From positions 434,001 through 498,000 of the forward strand of contig CP038117.1 in the NCBI GenBank assembly GCA_004519485.1: a DNA stretch of 64,000 bases. Reading direction: 5' to 3'. Position 1 is the first letter of the stretch. Each line of letters begins with the position of its first letter. The notes below the pieces were generated by a model. It saw only the letters and a program-made list of their open reading frames with translations, ran no database searches and was not told the origin of the DNA. Source of the stretch: Nannochloropsis oceanica (taxonomy: Eukaryota > Sar > Eustigmatophyceae > Eustigmatales > Monodopsidaceae). Shown here piece after piece: positions 10,901 to 20,616 of this stretch. The position numbers and the translations under genes are program-made.

Positions 10901-12830
10901 CCTGAAAATACAGCACCAGCATATCGAGGACAAGGTAAATGCTGATCTCGCTGCAGCTTGGATGGAGGACCACTACCCGCGGCAAAAGAAGAGGAGGAAT
11001 CGGCAGAGGAGAGTAATCCACCAGCCAGTGTCGTAGGCTTTCCCTTTGCACTTCTTTCTGCTGCTGCCGCTGTTGCTCCGTCAGTTGTAGTCAACAACAT
11101 ACCAGCAGCTGCGGCTTCACTCAGGGTTTTCCCCAAACGTCGAATGCAGAGCTCCAAACAAGGACGTTGGGCTTCCAAGGCTAGACGAGCCACATCCTCC
11201 ACCTCACGACTGAGCATCTCTCGTCCCACTTGACTCAGTGAACCTCCACTGCTGCTGCTACCGCTCCTGCTGTCACGTCGACGGTGATACTCCCGGCATC
11301 TTTTCATTTGTTTGGCTATGACTGTTCTCTCTTTTTCCTTTTCACGGAGCCCAGTTTCTTCCTCCTTCATATCGTCATCACCATTCGTGTCAATCTCCAC
11401 CCCGTCCTCTTCCTCGTCGCTTCCCTCTTCGTCGCCTCCCTCACCCTCCTCTTCCTCCTCCCCTTCCTCCCTCTCCTCCTCCTCCTCCTCCTTCCCCCTC
11501 TCCTCGAGGTCCACTTCTGTCTCCATGCGATTACGCTCGGCCTTAAAAAAAAAACGTGGCATGGCCCCATAGGGGTAAGCCGGTGGAAACTCAACAGTCA
11601 CCAACAGCCGAATGCTCTCTCTTCCCTCCACCATTTCTTCCCCATCCTCATCCTCATCCTCTTCCTCCTCCTCCTCCTCCTCCTCCTCCTTCTCCTCGGG
11701 GCTGCTGTTATGAGACTTAGCAGGCGTCTCAGTGACAAGCACCTCTCCCTCAGCCCGTTCCTCGTCATCACACTCCCCTCTGACAAACGTGTTTACAGCC
11801 TTCTCCTCCCCCTCCGGCTCCGCTCCAACCGGCGCCGGAGAAGACAAATCACAACTGCTCCTCCTCCCCGCTCCTCCTATCCCCTTCCCTCCTCTCTCAC
11901 GTCTCCCCTTTACAACCTGCACAGGTCCTAAGGATAACACCATAATCCTGGCCATCGAATCAATCATCTCTATATCCACCTCCTTCAACTCCCTCCTCCG
12001 CACCATGTCCTCCACTTCAATCATTTCCTGCCACACCGATACCGCGGCATGCATCGGATATGTGGATACTGCTCTCACCGTATCTATCGTCGTAGGACTC
12101 GCCCTATAAGGGACGGACAGAGCGGCTCCGGTGTCAACCAATATACTGCTGCCGCTGCAGCTGCCGTCACGCAGCGTAGGCGTGTTCACACCCTCACCAC
12201 CCTTCTCTACCCTCCCATCTCCTCTCACCGACCAAAGACGCCGCGGCGGAGCCACCTGTGTCTTCAGCGCATCCAGAGTCAGCTTTGCCGCCATACTCTG
12301 GCTCAAACTATCTACCCCCCCTCCACCATTCCTCAGTTCGGCACCATCCACGACCGCTGCTGCTACTGCTCCTCCTCCTACTTTCTTCCTCATAGCGACA
12401 GGACCGGGAGCATGCCCACAAGCCCGTAACATCCACGGCTCCATCCGCCACAACCTTAAATGGCCTTCGGCATCCAGCGAAACGAGTTGAAATACCAGTC
12501 CATCTACCGCCCGCCAGTCGAGTGCAAGGATCGGAGCACGGTGACCCTCAAACCGCTGCACCGACTGCAGGGCCTCTGAAGCCCTCCCTGTTTCCCGCCC
12601 TCGCTGCCCCCGCGTTTTTGGCGGTGGGGGACAGGTCCATAGATACAGGGTGTCGTGCTGCGGAGCCCTGCTCCTGGTGCTGCTGGTGGCGATGGTGGTG
12701 CTGCTACTTCCTTTGATTCTCCCCACGGAGACGAGGCCGCCATTGCCGAAGGGGACCCACTGGACCAATTTAGGCTGTTCTTCTGGTGCGTGATATTGCA
12801 GCGTGCTATGCGCGTCCAGCCCTCTTTGTG

Positions 12831-12864
<34 letters not shown>

Positions 12865-14039
12865 TTGTTGCGTTGCTCCAGCGCCAGCTCCTTCTAGAGA
12901 AGAAAAGGAGGAAGAAGGGCGGTGGGAAGAAGGTGGAGACGACCACGCCAATAAGTTGTTGAGCTCCCAGAAAATAACGGCTCCGTTTTCCCCGCTTGTG
13001 AGTATCTCGCTGTCTCGGGTAGGGTTCCAGCTGAGGCTGGAAATTTTGCCTGCTTGCTCACCATTACCACTCTTGGTGCTTTGAAATTGCCCCATGGTCG
13101 AGAACGTCGACAAAGACGACTCAGAGCAAGACGAATGAAAGCCTTCCCGTCGGGTATCCCAACACCGTACTTCCCCTCCATGCGCCGACGCTAATACGTT
13201 CTTTCGTAGTTTATTCCATGCCAGTAAATGCGCGGGTCTGTCGGACCCGGCACTGAAACTTTGACAGGGGGACTGGTGGGAACGGACGTCCCAAAGATGG
13301 ACGGCACCATCATCACCGGCAGTAGCGAGCACGTGGGGAAGGTCGGGACACCAGGCGAGGTCCTTGACGCGGCTTTTGTTTGTTTTGATTGAGATGACAG
13401 AGAGATGTGTGTGAGAGAGGAATCAATAACAAGCCAGCCGAACGACGCGCTTGTTTATCCTTGCCTGCGACCTGCCGATTCTCAAACCAAACCTACCCCT
13501 TATGCTTTCGCAAGCCCGCCATCAAGGGCCTGTAATCATCGTCAATCCGCCAAACCAATACGCTCGAATGAGAGGTGGAAGCCACGTAGTCCTGATGCGA
13601 GACATGCGGATTCCACCGCAGGCAATCTACGGGGGACTTGCTTTGGTGGTGGACGATTTGTGGGCGTTTGTAGGGGTACTCCAAGTCCTGCGTATTCATG
13701 AAATGAGAGCGAGAATGTGAGAAGGGTAATCTGGCCAGAGAGGGCCAGGAGGAAGCAGTAAAACCTCCCCATCCTATGAGGGATGTGTGAGAAAACGATA
13801 AATCGACGGGAACGACAGCCCAACTTCCACATTCAATAAATTATCTTACGTACCACGAGCAGCAAACCCGCACTGTCACCAAGCACTGCGTAGCGGCCTG
13901 ACCCGTCGCAGGAAAAAGCCTTGGCTTCGACATCGGGCTTGAGGCTTTCCAAAGAGATGTTCAGCGACTGTTGCAACGTGGATTTGGCCTTGCGCATGGT
14001 GGTGGTGGATGTGGTGGTGGTGCTGCTGGAGGAGGTCAT
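7918..14039 (-). CDS. WDR59: WDR59 (GATOR2/SEA complex subunit)
   Basis: Three exons with matching phases: 13854-14039, 13497-13687 and 7918-13372, giving 1943 residues. The N-terminal region is a WD40 propeller: CLRWNPHVSHQDYVAST in exon 2, then HKGRVKDLAWCPDLPHVLAT across the second junction and GDDGAVHLWDVRSH. A RWD domain follows (around 11556-11620; LLVTVEFPPAYPYGAMPRFFF-like), and the C-terminus is a Cys/His zinc finger of RING type (CEECGS, CKHCKA, CVVCQLAV, CLQCSHGGH, CPSGCGC). WD40+RWD+RING in this order is the WDR59/Sea3 architecture; in other eukaryotes the complex relays amino-acid sufficiency to TORC1. Unusual are the length (human WDR59 is about half) and long insertions of poly-Glu, poly-Gln and Ser/Pro-rich sequence between domains. 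Confidence 0.85.
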
Positions 14040-14548
14040 GATGGCAGTATGTGGTCGTGGTGGTACGCGCGTCGGCTGAGGTTAGAGGATGAGGAGGCGG
14101 GAGGTCGATGTTGATGCTGGCGCTGGCTAAGGTCCCTCGTGAATGCGTCGGTCACAGGCTTTCAAAACTGGAACACCCAAGCCCTACACTCGAAAGGAAG
14201 CGTGAGAATCCATGTCGGTCTGTGGGCGTATGGTCGTTGGTTTGAGTGGATACGTGATATTGCCGTGCTTTGGACTTATGTCGCCGTTATCATTCATGCC
14301 TCTCGATTGCCGCTCAAAAACAAAGACTCACCCATAAGCACACACACAGGACAGTGCTACGCTTAGTGCTTGGCCGGCCACGTCGACGACTTTCTCCTCG
14401 TCCTAGTTGTGCAGGTGGCGTGCGTTTCCCCCCATATTTGCCTGCACCAGCACACCGTGAACGCAAAGCCTCCCCACTGCCCCATCGCTGAAGTTAAAGT
14501 CCTGGTCGACTTCCGACGCACTTAGCCTGCGAGACCACACGAGTCACA
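14040..14548. promoter_or_regulatory. Divergent promoter region, WDR59 / aspartylglucosaminidase
   Basis: About 509 bases between the start codons of two divergent genes. No open frame with domain character. No clear TATA box was identified; the shared upstream region is presumed to carry both promoters. Confidence 0.4.
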
Positions 14549-15727
14549 ATGATGTCACGTCCCGCATTTTGGGCCCATCTTTTCGCAGCGCTCTTTCTCG
14601 CCCCATCTCACTCCTCTCGCGCTGCCGTGCTACCGCTTGTGCTCAACACATGGAGCGGCGATTTCACCGGCGCAACGCACACGGCTTTTGACGTCCTCTC
14701 CCAGCCCGGTCCCGCCGGAGATCGACTCAACGCCCTCGAAAAAGGACTTAATTACTGCGAGCTGCACCAGTGTGGCGGGTCCGTGGGATTTGGGGGTCAT
14801 CCTGATGCGTCGGGGGAGGTAACGCTCGATGCGATGATCATGGACGCGGTAACGCACGATGTAGGTGGGGTTGGAGGGTTGAGACGTGTCAAGCGCGCCA
14901 TATCTGTTGCACGGGGAGTGTTGGAGCACACAAACCATTCAATTGTGGTGGGAGATGCAGCGACGAGATTCGCGGTAGAATTCTTGGGTATGGAGGAGGA
15001 GACGTTGAGCACTCCTGAGAGCGAGAAGGCGTTTGAAGTGTGGGAGGAGGGAGGATGCCAGCCGAACTATTACCGGGGATTCGTGAATTGCACGACAGCC
15101 TGTCCTCCTTATCAATTATCCGATAACGATAAGGAGGAGAAGATGAAGAAGCCGGGTACAGGCATCAGCAGCAGCAGCAGCGGCCGCAGCAGCATCAAAA
15201 GACAAGCACGGTTCTCACCGCATGTCCACGAGGGGAACCATGACACGATTGGGATGGTGGTAATTGATGCCCAGGGAGATCTAGCGTGCGGGGTGACGAC
15301 TAATGGCTTAGGGAATAAGGTCCCTGGACGCGTGGGTGATTCACCACTGCCCGGATCGGGTTGTTATGTGGAGAATGACGTGGGAGGATGTGCATGTACG
15401 GGGGATGGGGACGTGATGCTTCGATTTGCGCCGTCGGCTCATGCAGTTATGTTTATGGAAGGAGGGGCGAGTCCAACGGAGGCAGCGGAAAGAATGATTA
15501 GGAAGGTGGCGGCCTTTTACCCGGGGTATAGGGGGGGCATGGTGTGTGTGAATAAGAGGGGGGAGTATGGCGCGGCGGGATATAATTTTGGGTTGTCATT
15601 TTCGGTGAAGGGGGCGGGAATGCAAGAGGTGGAGACATTCGATGTGACGCCTTTGGGGGGGGTGAGGAAGGGAGGAAGGAAAGAGAAGGAGGAGGAGAAG
15701 GAGGAGTCGGTGGCGCGGATAGATTAA
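14549..15727 (+). CDS. AGA: N4-(beta-N-acetylglucosaminyl)-L-asparaginase (aspartylglucosaminidase)
   Basis: A 392-residue N-terminal nucleophile hydrolase that removes the GlcNAc-Asn link left after glycoprotein breakdown, normally in lysosome or vacuole. An N-terminal hydrophobic segment (residues 6-27) serves as signal peptide. The alpha-subunit part contains LNTWSGDFTGAT, GLNYCELHQCGGSVGFGG and TLDAMIMD, all family hallmarks. The autocleavage and catalytic site is HDTIGMV with Thr233, followed by GVTTNGLGNKVPGRVGDSPLPG and the Cys-rich GCYVENDVGGCACTGDGD loop. A Ser-rich, non-conserved linker (about 190-225) lies just before the processing site, where it would be at the end of the alpha chain. 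The C-terminal 20 residues are Lys/Glu-rich. Single exon; an AATAAA occurs about 95 bases past the stop. Confidence 0.93.
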   Translation: MMSRPAFWAHLFAALFLAPSHSSRAAVLPLVLNTWSGDFTGATHTAFDVLSQPGPAGDRLNALEKGLNYCELHQCGGSVGFGGHPDASGEVTLDAMIMDAVTHDVGGVGGLRRVKRAISVARGVLEHTNHSIVVGDAATRFAVEFLGMEEETLSTPESEKAFEVWEEGGCQPNYYRGFVNCTTACPPYQLSDNDKEEKMKKPGTGISSSSSGRSSIKRQARFSPHVHEGNHDTIGMVVIDAQGDLACGVTTNGLGNKVPGRVGDSPLPGSGCYVENDVGGCACTGDGDVMLRFAPSAHAVMFMEGGASPTEAAERMIRKVAAFYPGYRGGMVCVNKRGEYGAAGYNFGLSFSVKGAGMQEVETFDVTPLGGVRKGGRKEKEEEKEESVARID

Positions 15728-16390
15728 TGGTTGGCAAAGTCCTTGTGCAGTGGCAGCAGCAGAAGGAAACAAAAACAGGAAGCACATGTGTAGCAGGTAT
15801 TTTGATCATTTTTGCCGCCTAAATAAAGAAAGATAAAGAGAGAAAACTTTGTTGACGTTGAGATAGCAAGATTCAAGAATTAGGGGGAAAAAAAGAAAAG
15901 AAAAGGAAAAAAAAAGGAAAAAAAAAAAGGATGACAACAATAAGGGGATTTTCATCAGTATGTACCGACAACTACTGCTACTACATTTCTTTTCTTCCAT
16001 TTGCCTATGAAAGCGGGAGGAGGCTTCACCGGTACTCATCATGAAGGTCGATTGGACACCATATCCCTTGCTGTTTGGGAGTCAGTGTTTCAGAAGACAT
16101 GCCTGAGCAGGCTTGCCTTCTCCAATACATTCTACTCGTTTGGCTTTATGTTCCCCCCCCAAACATTGGAGCCTCCCTTTGTCCCTATTTTTTTTATTCA
16201 GTGCCGCAACAACACGCAAACGAGAGGTGCGCGATTCGCTAAATTTTTTAAATAAAATATCGGCTAGCTAGCCTTTCGGAGAGCTAGGGAAAAAAAGTAA
16301 ACCTAGGTCAAGTTGCATCCCATGGCACGACTACTAAGCCGCCGCAGCACCAAAACCCACTGAACAGGCGCACTCACGGCTACAAATAGC
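15728..16390. other. Intergenic region with A-rich tract
   Basis: Holds the 3' end of the asparaginase gene (AATAAA at 15822-15827), a purine run of A with scattered G (about 15885-15931), and an inverted GCTAGCTAGC near 16263. No gene seen. Confidence 0.5.
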
Positions 16391-17089
16391 ATGTCGTCCT
16401 CCTGCGCCCCTTCCGCTGCCGCCCCCCCCCTGGACAAAGCAAGCGACTTGGCAAGCAACATAGCGGGCGTTTTCGACGGGCACCTAACTCCAGGCATCCG
16501 CCCCTGCCTCCTGATAATTGACATGGTGCAAGCATACCTGCGGCCGGAGTCCCCCATTTATGCTGGCATCGAGGATGCTTTGGCCTCGACAACTCGTTTG
16601 CTACACCAAGCGAGGTGCCTGGGGGTCCCTGTCATCCACACAAACGTCGAATTTATCCCGGGCGGGCTGAACGGCGGCGTCTTTTTCCGCAAAATCCCGC
16701 TCCTCCGCATCTTCCAGGAAGGTTCACCCTTGGGGGCGTTTCATCCTGACTTAGCACCCTTAGCTCACGAGGTGGTGGTGACCAAGCAGTACGCCAGTGC
16801 GTTTTTTGGCACATCCCTGGCTTCCACCCTTACGGCCCAGGGCATCGACACGGTACTGATTGCTGGGGTCTCTACGTCTGGCTGCGTCCGCGCCACAGCC
16901 ACTGATGCCTGCCAGCACGGTTTTATTCCCATAGTGGTCAGGGATGCTGTGGGCGATCGTCATGTCCAAGTGCACGAGGCCAATTTATTTGATTTGCAAG
17001 CAAAGTACGCCGAGGTATTGAGTGAGGTAGACGTAAGCAAGTACCTAGAGGAGCTTGCTGTCAAGAAGAAAACTTGGACACGTCGGTAG
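16391..17089 (+). CDS. Isochorismatase-fold cysteine amidohydrolase
   Basis: A 232-residue protein of the isochorismatase-like hydrolase superfamily. The Asp-Lys-Cys triad is visible: D44 in LLIIDMVQAY, K132 in VVTKQYASAFFG, and C165 in GVSTSGCVRATATDA. The GVSTSGCVRAT form with RDAVGDR following is closest to the N-carbamoylsarcosine amidase / maleamate amidohydrolase branch rather than nicotinamidase, which has metal-binding histidines not seen here. It would hydrolyse a small amide or carbamoyl compound, possibly in purine/creatinine-type nitrogen recycling; the substrate cannot be told from sequence. No targeting peptide is obvious, so it is probably cytosolic. Single exon. Its 3' end converges on the PCIF1-like gene 213 bases away. 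Confidence 0.85.
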   Translation: MSSSCAPSAAAPPLDKASDLASNIAGVFDGHLTPGIRPCLLIIDMVQAYLRPESPIYAGIEDALASTTRLLHQARCLGVPVIHTNVEFIPGGLNGGVFFRKIPLLRIFQEGSPLGAFHPDLAPLAHEVVVTKQYASAFFGTSLASTLTAQGIDTVLIAGVSTSGCVRATATDACQHGFIPIVVRDAVGDRHVQVHEANLFDLQAKYAEVLSEVDVSKYLEELAVKKKTWTRR

Positions 17090-17302
17090 TTGAGTCGATC
17101 ATGTTGCCTCTCTCATTTTAGCCTTAGAAGGCGAGACTAAGTGGCGCGGTTGGAAGTAAGAATGCAGTATTGTACTCGAAGCCATTTTGTGCAAAAGAGG
17201 AAAGGGCCTGATAAGAGGCGTTAGGTCAGGAACATTTTAGTAGTGGTCTTTGTTTCTTCTTCTAATCATACAAATAAATACATCAAATATACTCTGGGGT
17301 TT

Positions 17303-18404
17303 TTAGATTCCTGTCTCCTTGCCTCTCTCCTCTTCCTCCTCCCTCCTCCGCCTCTTCTTCCTTTGCAGGGCCTCACCGTCTTGCTCTTTGCCACGCGTTA
17401 CTACGCCTTGTGGCCCATGTGCAATCGGCTGCTCCTGCTCTTTTGCCTCACTCTTTTCCACTTCAAACTCCACCTTCTCTTCATTTTCTCCGCCTTTCCC
17501 ACCCTCTTCCATCCTCCTCCCCCCCTCGCCCCTCCTCGCCGCAGTCTCTGCCTCATGCTTGGACTTACATGCCCACTCCAGCTCCCGCACTGCCTCCTCC
17601 GTCACCGGCCACGCCTCCCTCCCTGCCCCATTCTGGAGCACAAAGACAGAGGTGTCAAAGTAAGAGGTCTTGAATCGGGTGGGGAGTTTGTGTTGGCTCC
17701 CTTCGACGTATCCGTGGCTCTGGGCTCGGAGCAGCACGTGACGGACGCAGAAGGGGCTCTCGCGCAGACGACGCCACGACGACCCTGAGGCTGTATAGAT
17801 GGACTTAGGTCTTTTTTTGCCCTTCTTCATACGACTACTTTGATGGTTCTTGTGGTTTTTGTGATAGTGAGGAGCAATAGCGATGGAAATGGCTTTGCCC
17901 TGCACTGCCGCCGGGTGCTCCTTCCCTTCCTCCTTCCCTTCCTCCTTCCCTCCCTCCTTCCCTGCCTCGCCCGCCTGTACCTCCTCGGGTTTCCACGCGG
18001 GGATGACCACCACAAATCCTAGTGGCCTTTCGCTCGCTTGTAACAGCTCCTCCATATGCTGCGCCATCCGCTCGATCACACAAGGCAAAAAAGGAGGATT
18101 CGCTTCGTACACCCCTTCCTTGGGGAAAAACGAGAAAAAAGACCCCAGACTTCCAAAATATCCATCCGTGTCCTCGAACGCAGAGCAGTAACGAGGATAG
18201 CGGCAATTCAGCGGAGAAGCAAAGCATTCCATCCGACAGTCGAATAGACGAAGGAGGACGTCGAAGGCCTCTTCGTTGATCGCCCCCTGGAACCCGCCCC
18301 CTCGCTCGGTACCTCCCGCGAGGCTACTATACCGCAAGAGGAGGAGGAACAACCGATGGTGAAACCGATTCTTTTCCTGCCCTTTTACGTCGTTACATTT
18401 TGCT

Positions 18405-18435
<31 letters not shown>

Positions 18436-19204
18436 CTTCGCGACCAAAGCGAGCGTGCAGTGCCTGGAGCTTGTCATAATGCGCTTGATTGACCGTCACG
18501 GTCGTGGCCTTATGCTGTAGCTGATATAGGCCCCGCCCGGCGTCAAACCGCACTCGAATCAATGGTTGTCGTCCCTTCAAGTCACTGCTTACAGAGCCCA
18601 TCATAGCCGAAGCCCGCTGTACTTGCCCCAGGAGCTTCACGGCCGTCTTATTCAAATCACTCATCACCTTCTCGGCACTGCTCTTGCTCACCCCTCCGTC
18701 CACTAACTCCCGCCTCAACAACGTCCGCCCAGCCTTGGCATGCTCATCCCCCAAACGGGGGTCTGGCAAAATCGGGTCATCACTCCCATCTATCCTGTGT
18801 TGCGAAAAGAGCCAGCGTTCAAATGGCGGGATTCGCAGATCCATTTCCAACCCTCGGTTGACCTTGTTGAGGAAAAAGCACGTCAAGTTTCCCACGGCGT
18901 TGTGTCGCAAAATTTCCAGATTCAGTTCGGGAGACGGGCGAATGTATCCTTGGCAACGGGCCTTGGCGTGGCGGAGGGCATCCTTGGGAGGCTTAATGTC
19001 AGGGCGCCAGATAGAGGAAGAGGATGGGCTAGTGGGGGAGGGAAGGGAGGTTTGGGCGTCGTTGTCGTCGTCGTCGTCATCGTCGTCTGAGTCTTTGGAG
19101 GATACCGCTGCTGCTGCTGCTGTTGCGGTTGCTACTTCATCTGTTCCTTCTCTGGGCATCCCTCCCACTTGCGTTTTGTACATTTCGTCCAACAAGGCGT
19201 CCAT
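17303..19204 (-). CDS. PCIF1: PCIF1-like cap-adjacent (m6Am) methyltransferase
   Basis: A 633-residue single-exon protein matching phosphorylated-CTD-interacting factor 1, which in animals N6-methylates the 2'-O-methyladenosine next to the mRNA cap. Seen here: an N-terminal helical region (KARCQGYIRPSPELNLEI, IPPFERWLFSQHRIDGSDDP), then CSAFEDTDGYFGSLGSFF and the catalytic motif NPPF at residues 369-372, preceded by EGVYEA. After it come LGFVVVIPAWKP, HVLLRAQSHGYVEGSQH and TSVFVLQN, which follow the human order. The N-terminus is an Asp-rich, Ala-rich linker and has no WW domain, unlike animal PCIF1, so recruitment to the polymerase CTD may differ. Gln-rich (256-267) and Lys/Glu-rich insertions interrupt the fold at surface positions. 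Confidence 0.85.
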
Positions 19205-19481
19205 CTTTGTTGTTTGCCTGTGATTTGGGGGGGATGAGGAGGAGGTTGAATGAATGAAGATCTCATCAGCCTGTCCCCTCCCTTCCCTTCACAAAGCATA
19301 CACAGAGCACGCGAGCATAGTCAACTCCTTGCCGTACACAGCACGCAGCTCTCCAGTCCCCGCTCTGGGTGGTCCCAGAATCGTCATCGCCGGCCTTTCG
19401 CCCTTTACCCTCCCGCTCTCAGGGGCTACAACGCCGTCTTCCACTTCACACACGACATCCCCTTTCTCACAGCCATAGACA
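19205..19481. promoter_or_regulatory. Divergent promoter region, PCIF1-like / SWSAP1-like
   Basis: A 277-base spacer between divergent start codons. An open plus-strand frame (19250-19567) crosses it and overlaps the next gene in another frame, so the 5' end of that gene is not settled. Confidence 0.35.
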
Positions 19482-20333
19482 ATGGTGCCGCCTTTTCTCT
19501 TCCACGGCGAAGGATCAATGCCACCATCTCTACAGCCCGCACTTTCACAACCGCATCAGGACCATGACGCCCTTCTTCATCCTTTCCTACGAGCGCATGG
19601 CGTCGACGGGGTCTGCCTCGTGGGGCCCCGGCAGAGCGGTAAGAGCAGTTTGGGCTTTGACGTGTGCTACAAGATGGCTCAATCCCAGCCAGATAGGCAA
19701 ATGCTCTTCATCCACCGGCATGAGGATGCCCGGCTGGTGGCCAAGACGGTCCGTTTCGTCGTCCTCCCTCCTCCCTTCTCCTCCTCCCCCTCGGCCATGC
19801 AGCACCCCAAACGCGATCCCCCCGTTCCCGGTTGGGATTTTTCCGTCCTCGAAAATGTCTTCCTCAAGCGTTTTACAACTGTGCAACAACTTTGCTGGTA
19901 TTTTGGGAGCCTCCACCAACAGCCCGACCACTTACTCCCCTCCGTCATCGTCGTGGACGATCTCGACAAGTTCCGTAGCACCACCCCTCGTGGCGACAAC
20001 CCCTTGCGAGCCCCTTGTAAGGTGTTGAGCGTGATGCGGGACGCAGCTATGCACATTAAACGCCGTACAGGCCGGGCATGTGTGTTGGTGGTGACAATGG
20101 AGTTTGCTGACCGAGGGTTGATGGCGCCCTTGACGAGGCAGCTAGGGATCGTCTTGAGGGTTGTCAGACAGCAGCAGCAGCAGGGGGAAAGAACAGGAGA
20201 ATGGGCATGGTCACTGCAGGAGGATAAGGAGTGTCTACAGTTATTGGGAAAGTCGTCTTATTCAGTGAGGGATACATATTGTTTTACTTTCGAAGGAGGA
20301 TTGATCCAGGTGCTTGGGGAGGATCAGAAATGA
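19482..20333 (+). CDS. RecA-like P-loop ATPase, possibly SWSAP1-like
   Basis: A 283-residue protein with a Walker A motif GPRQSGKSS (about residues 48-56) and a Walker B motif VIVVDDLD (about 155-162). Between them lies FLKRFTTVQQLCWYFGSL and after them HIKRRTGRACVLVVTMEF. Size and order resemble SWSAP1, the RAD51-paralogue-like partner of the SWIM-domain protein ZSWIM7 in homologous recombination. The match is by overall pattern, not by diagnostic residues, so a different small P-loop ATPase is possible. The start is uncertain: ATG 19482 is the first in frame, but Pro/Gln-rich residues 1-40 look non-conserved and a parallel open frame upstream suggests a possible intron or different N-terminus. 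Its 3' end converges on the GH31 gene. Confidence 0.5.
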   Translation: MVPPFLFHGEGSMPPSLQPALSQPHQDHDALLHPFLRAHGVDGVCLVGPRQSGKSSLGFDVCYKMAQSQPDRQMLFIHRHEDARLVAKTVRFVVLPPPFSSSPSAMQHPKRDPPVPGWDFSVLENVFLKRFTTVQQLCWYFGSLHQQPDHLLPSVIVVDDLDKFRSTTPRGDNPLRAPCKVLSVMRDAAMHIKRRTGRACVLVVTMEFADRGLMAPLTRQLGIVLRVVRQQQQQGERTGEWAWSLQEDKECLQLLGKSSYSVRDTYCFTFEGGLIQVLGEDQK

Positions 20334-20616
20334 GTAGAATATGTACGGAAAATGACGAATGAGAATGAAAGATGCCTTTGAAAACTACGCGTTACTTGTA
20401 GTTGTACTGTGCATGACTGATGAAGGGTTGATGTTCGTGGTATATGTTCTCGACGGGAACGTCGAGACGTGAAACAAGGAAAGAAGAAAACCCTCTATGT
20501 CATCCTCTCTCGCTACACCCGACCTTGCTTACTTGCTTTTACTCGTACAGTTCCTTTTCACACATTTTGATATCATCTCAGTCGCTCATCCTCCTCTCCT
20601 CTCCTTCCTCCTCCTC

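Noticed and set aside
12830-12865. CAG/CTG repeat as a CRISPR-like or separate repeat element
   Set aside because: It encodes the poly-Gln run of WDR59 and has no spacer structure.
16391-17089. Nicotinamidase
   Set aside because: Metal-binding His/Asp pattern of nicotinamidases is not visible; GVSTSGCVRAT fits the N-carbamoylsarcosine amidase-like branch better.
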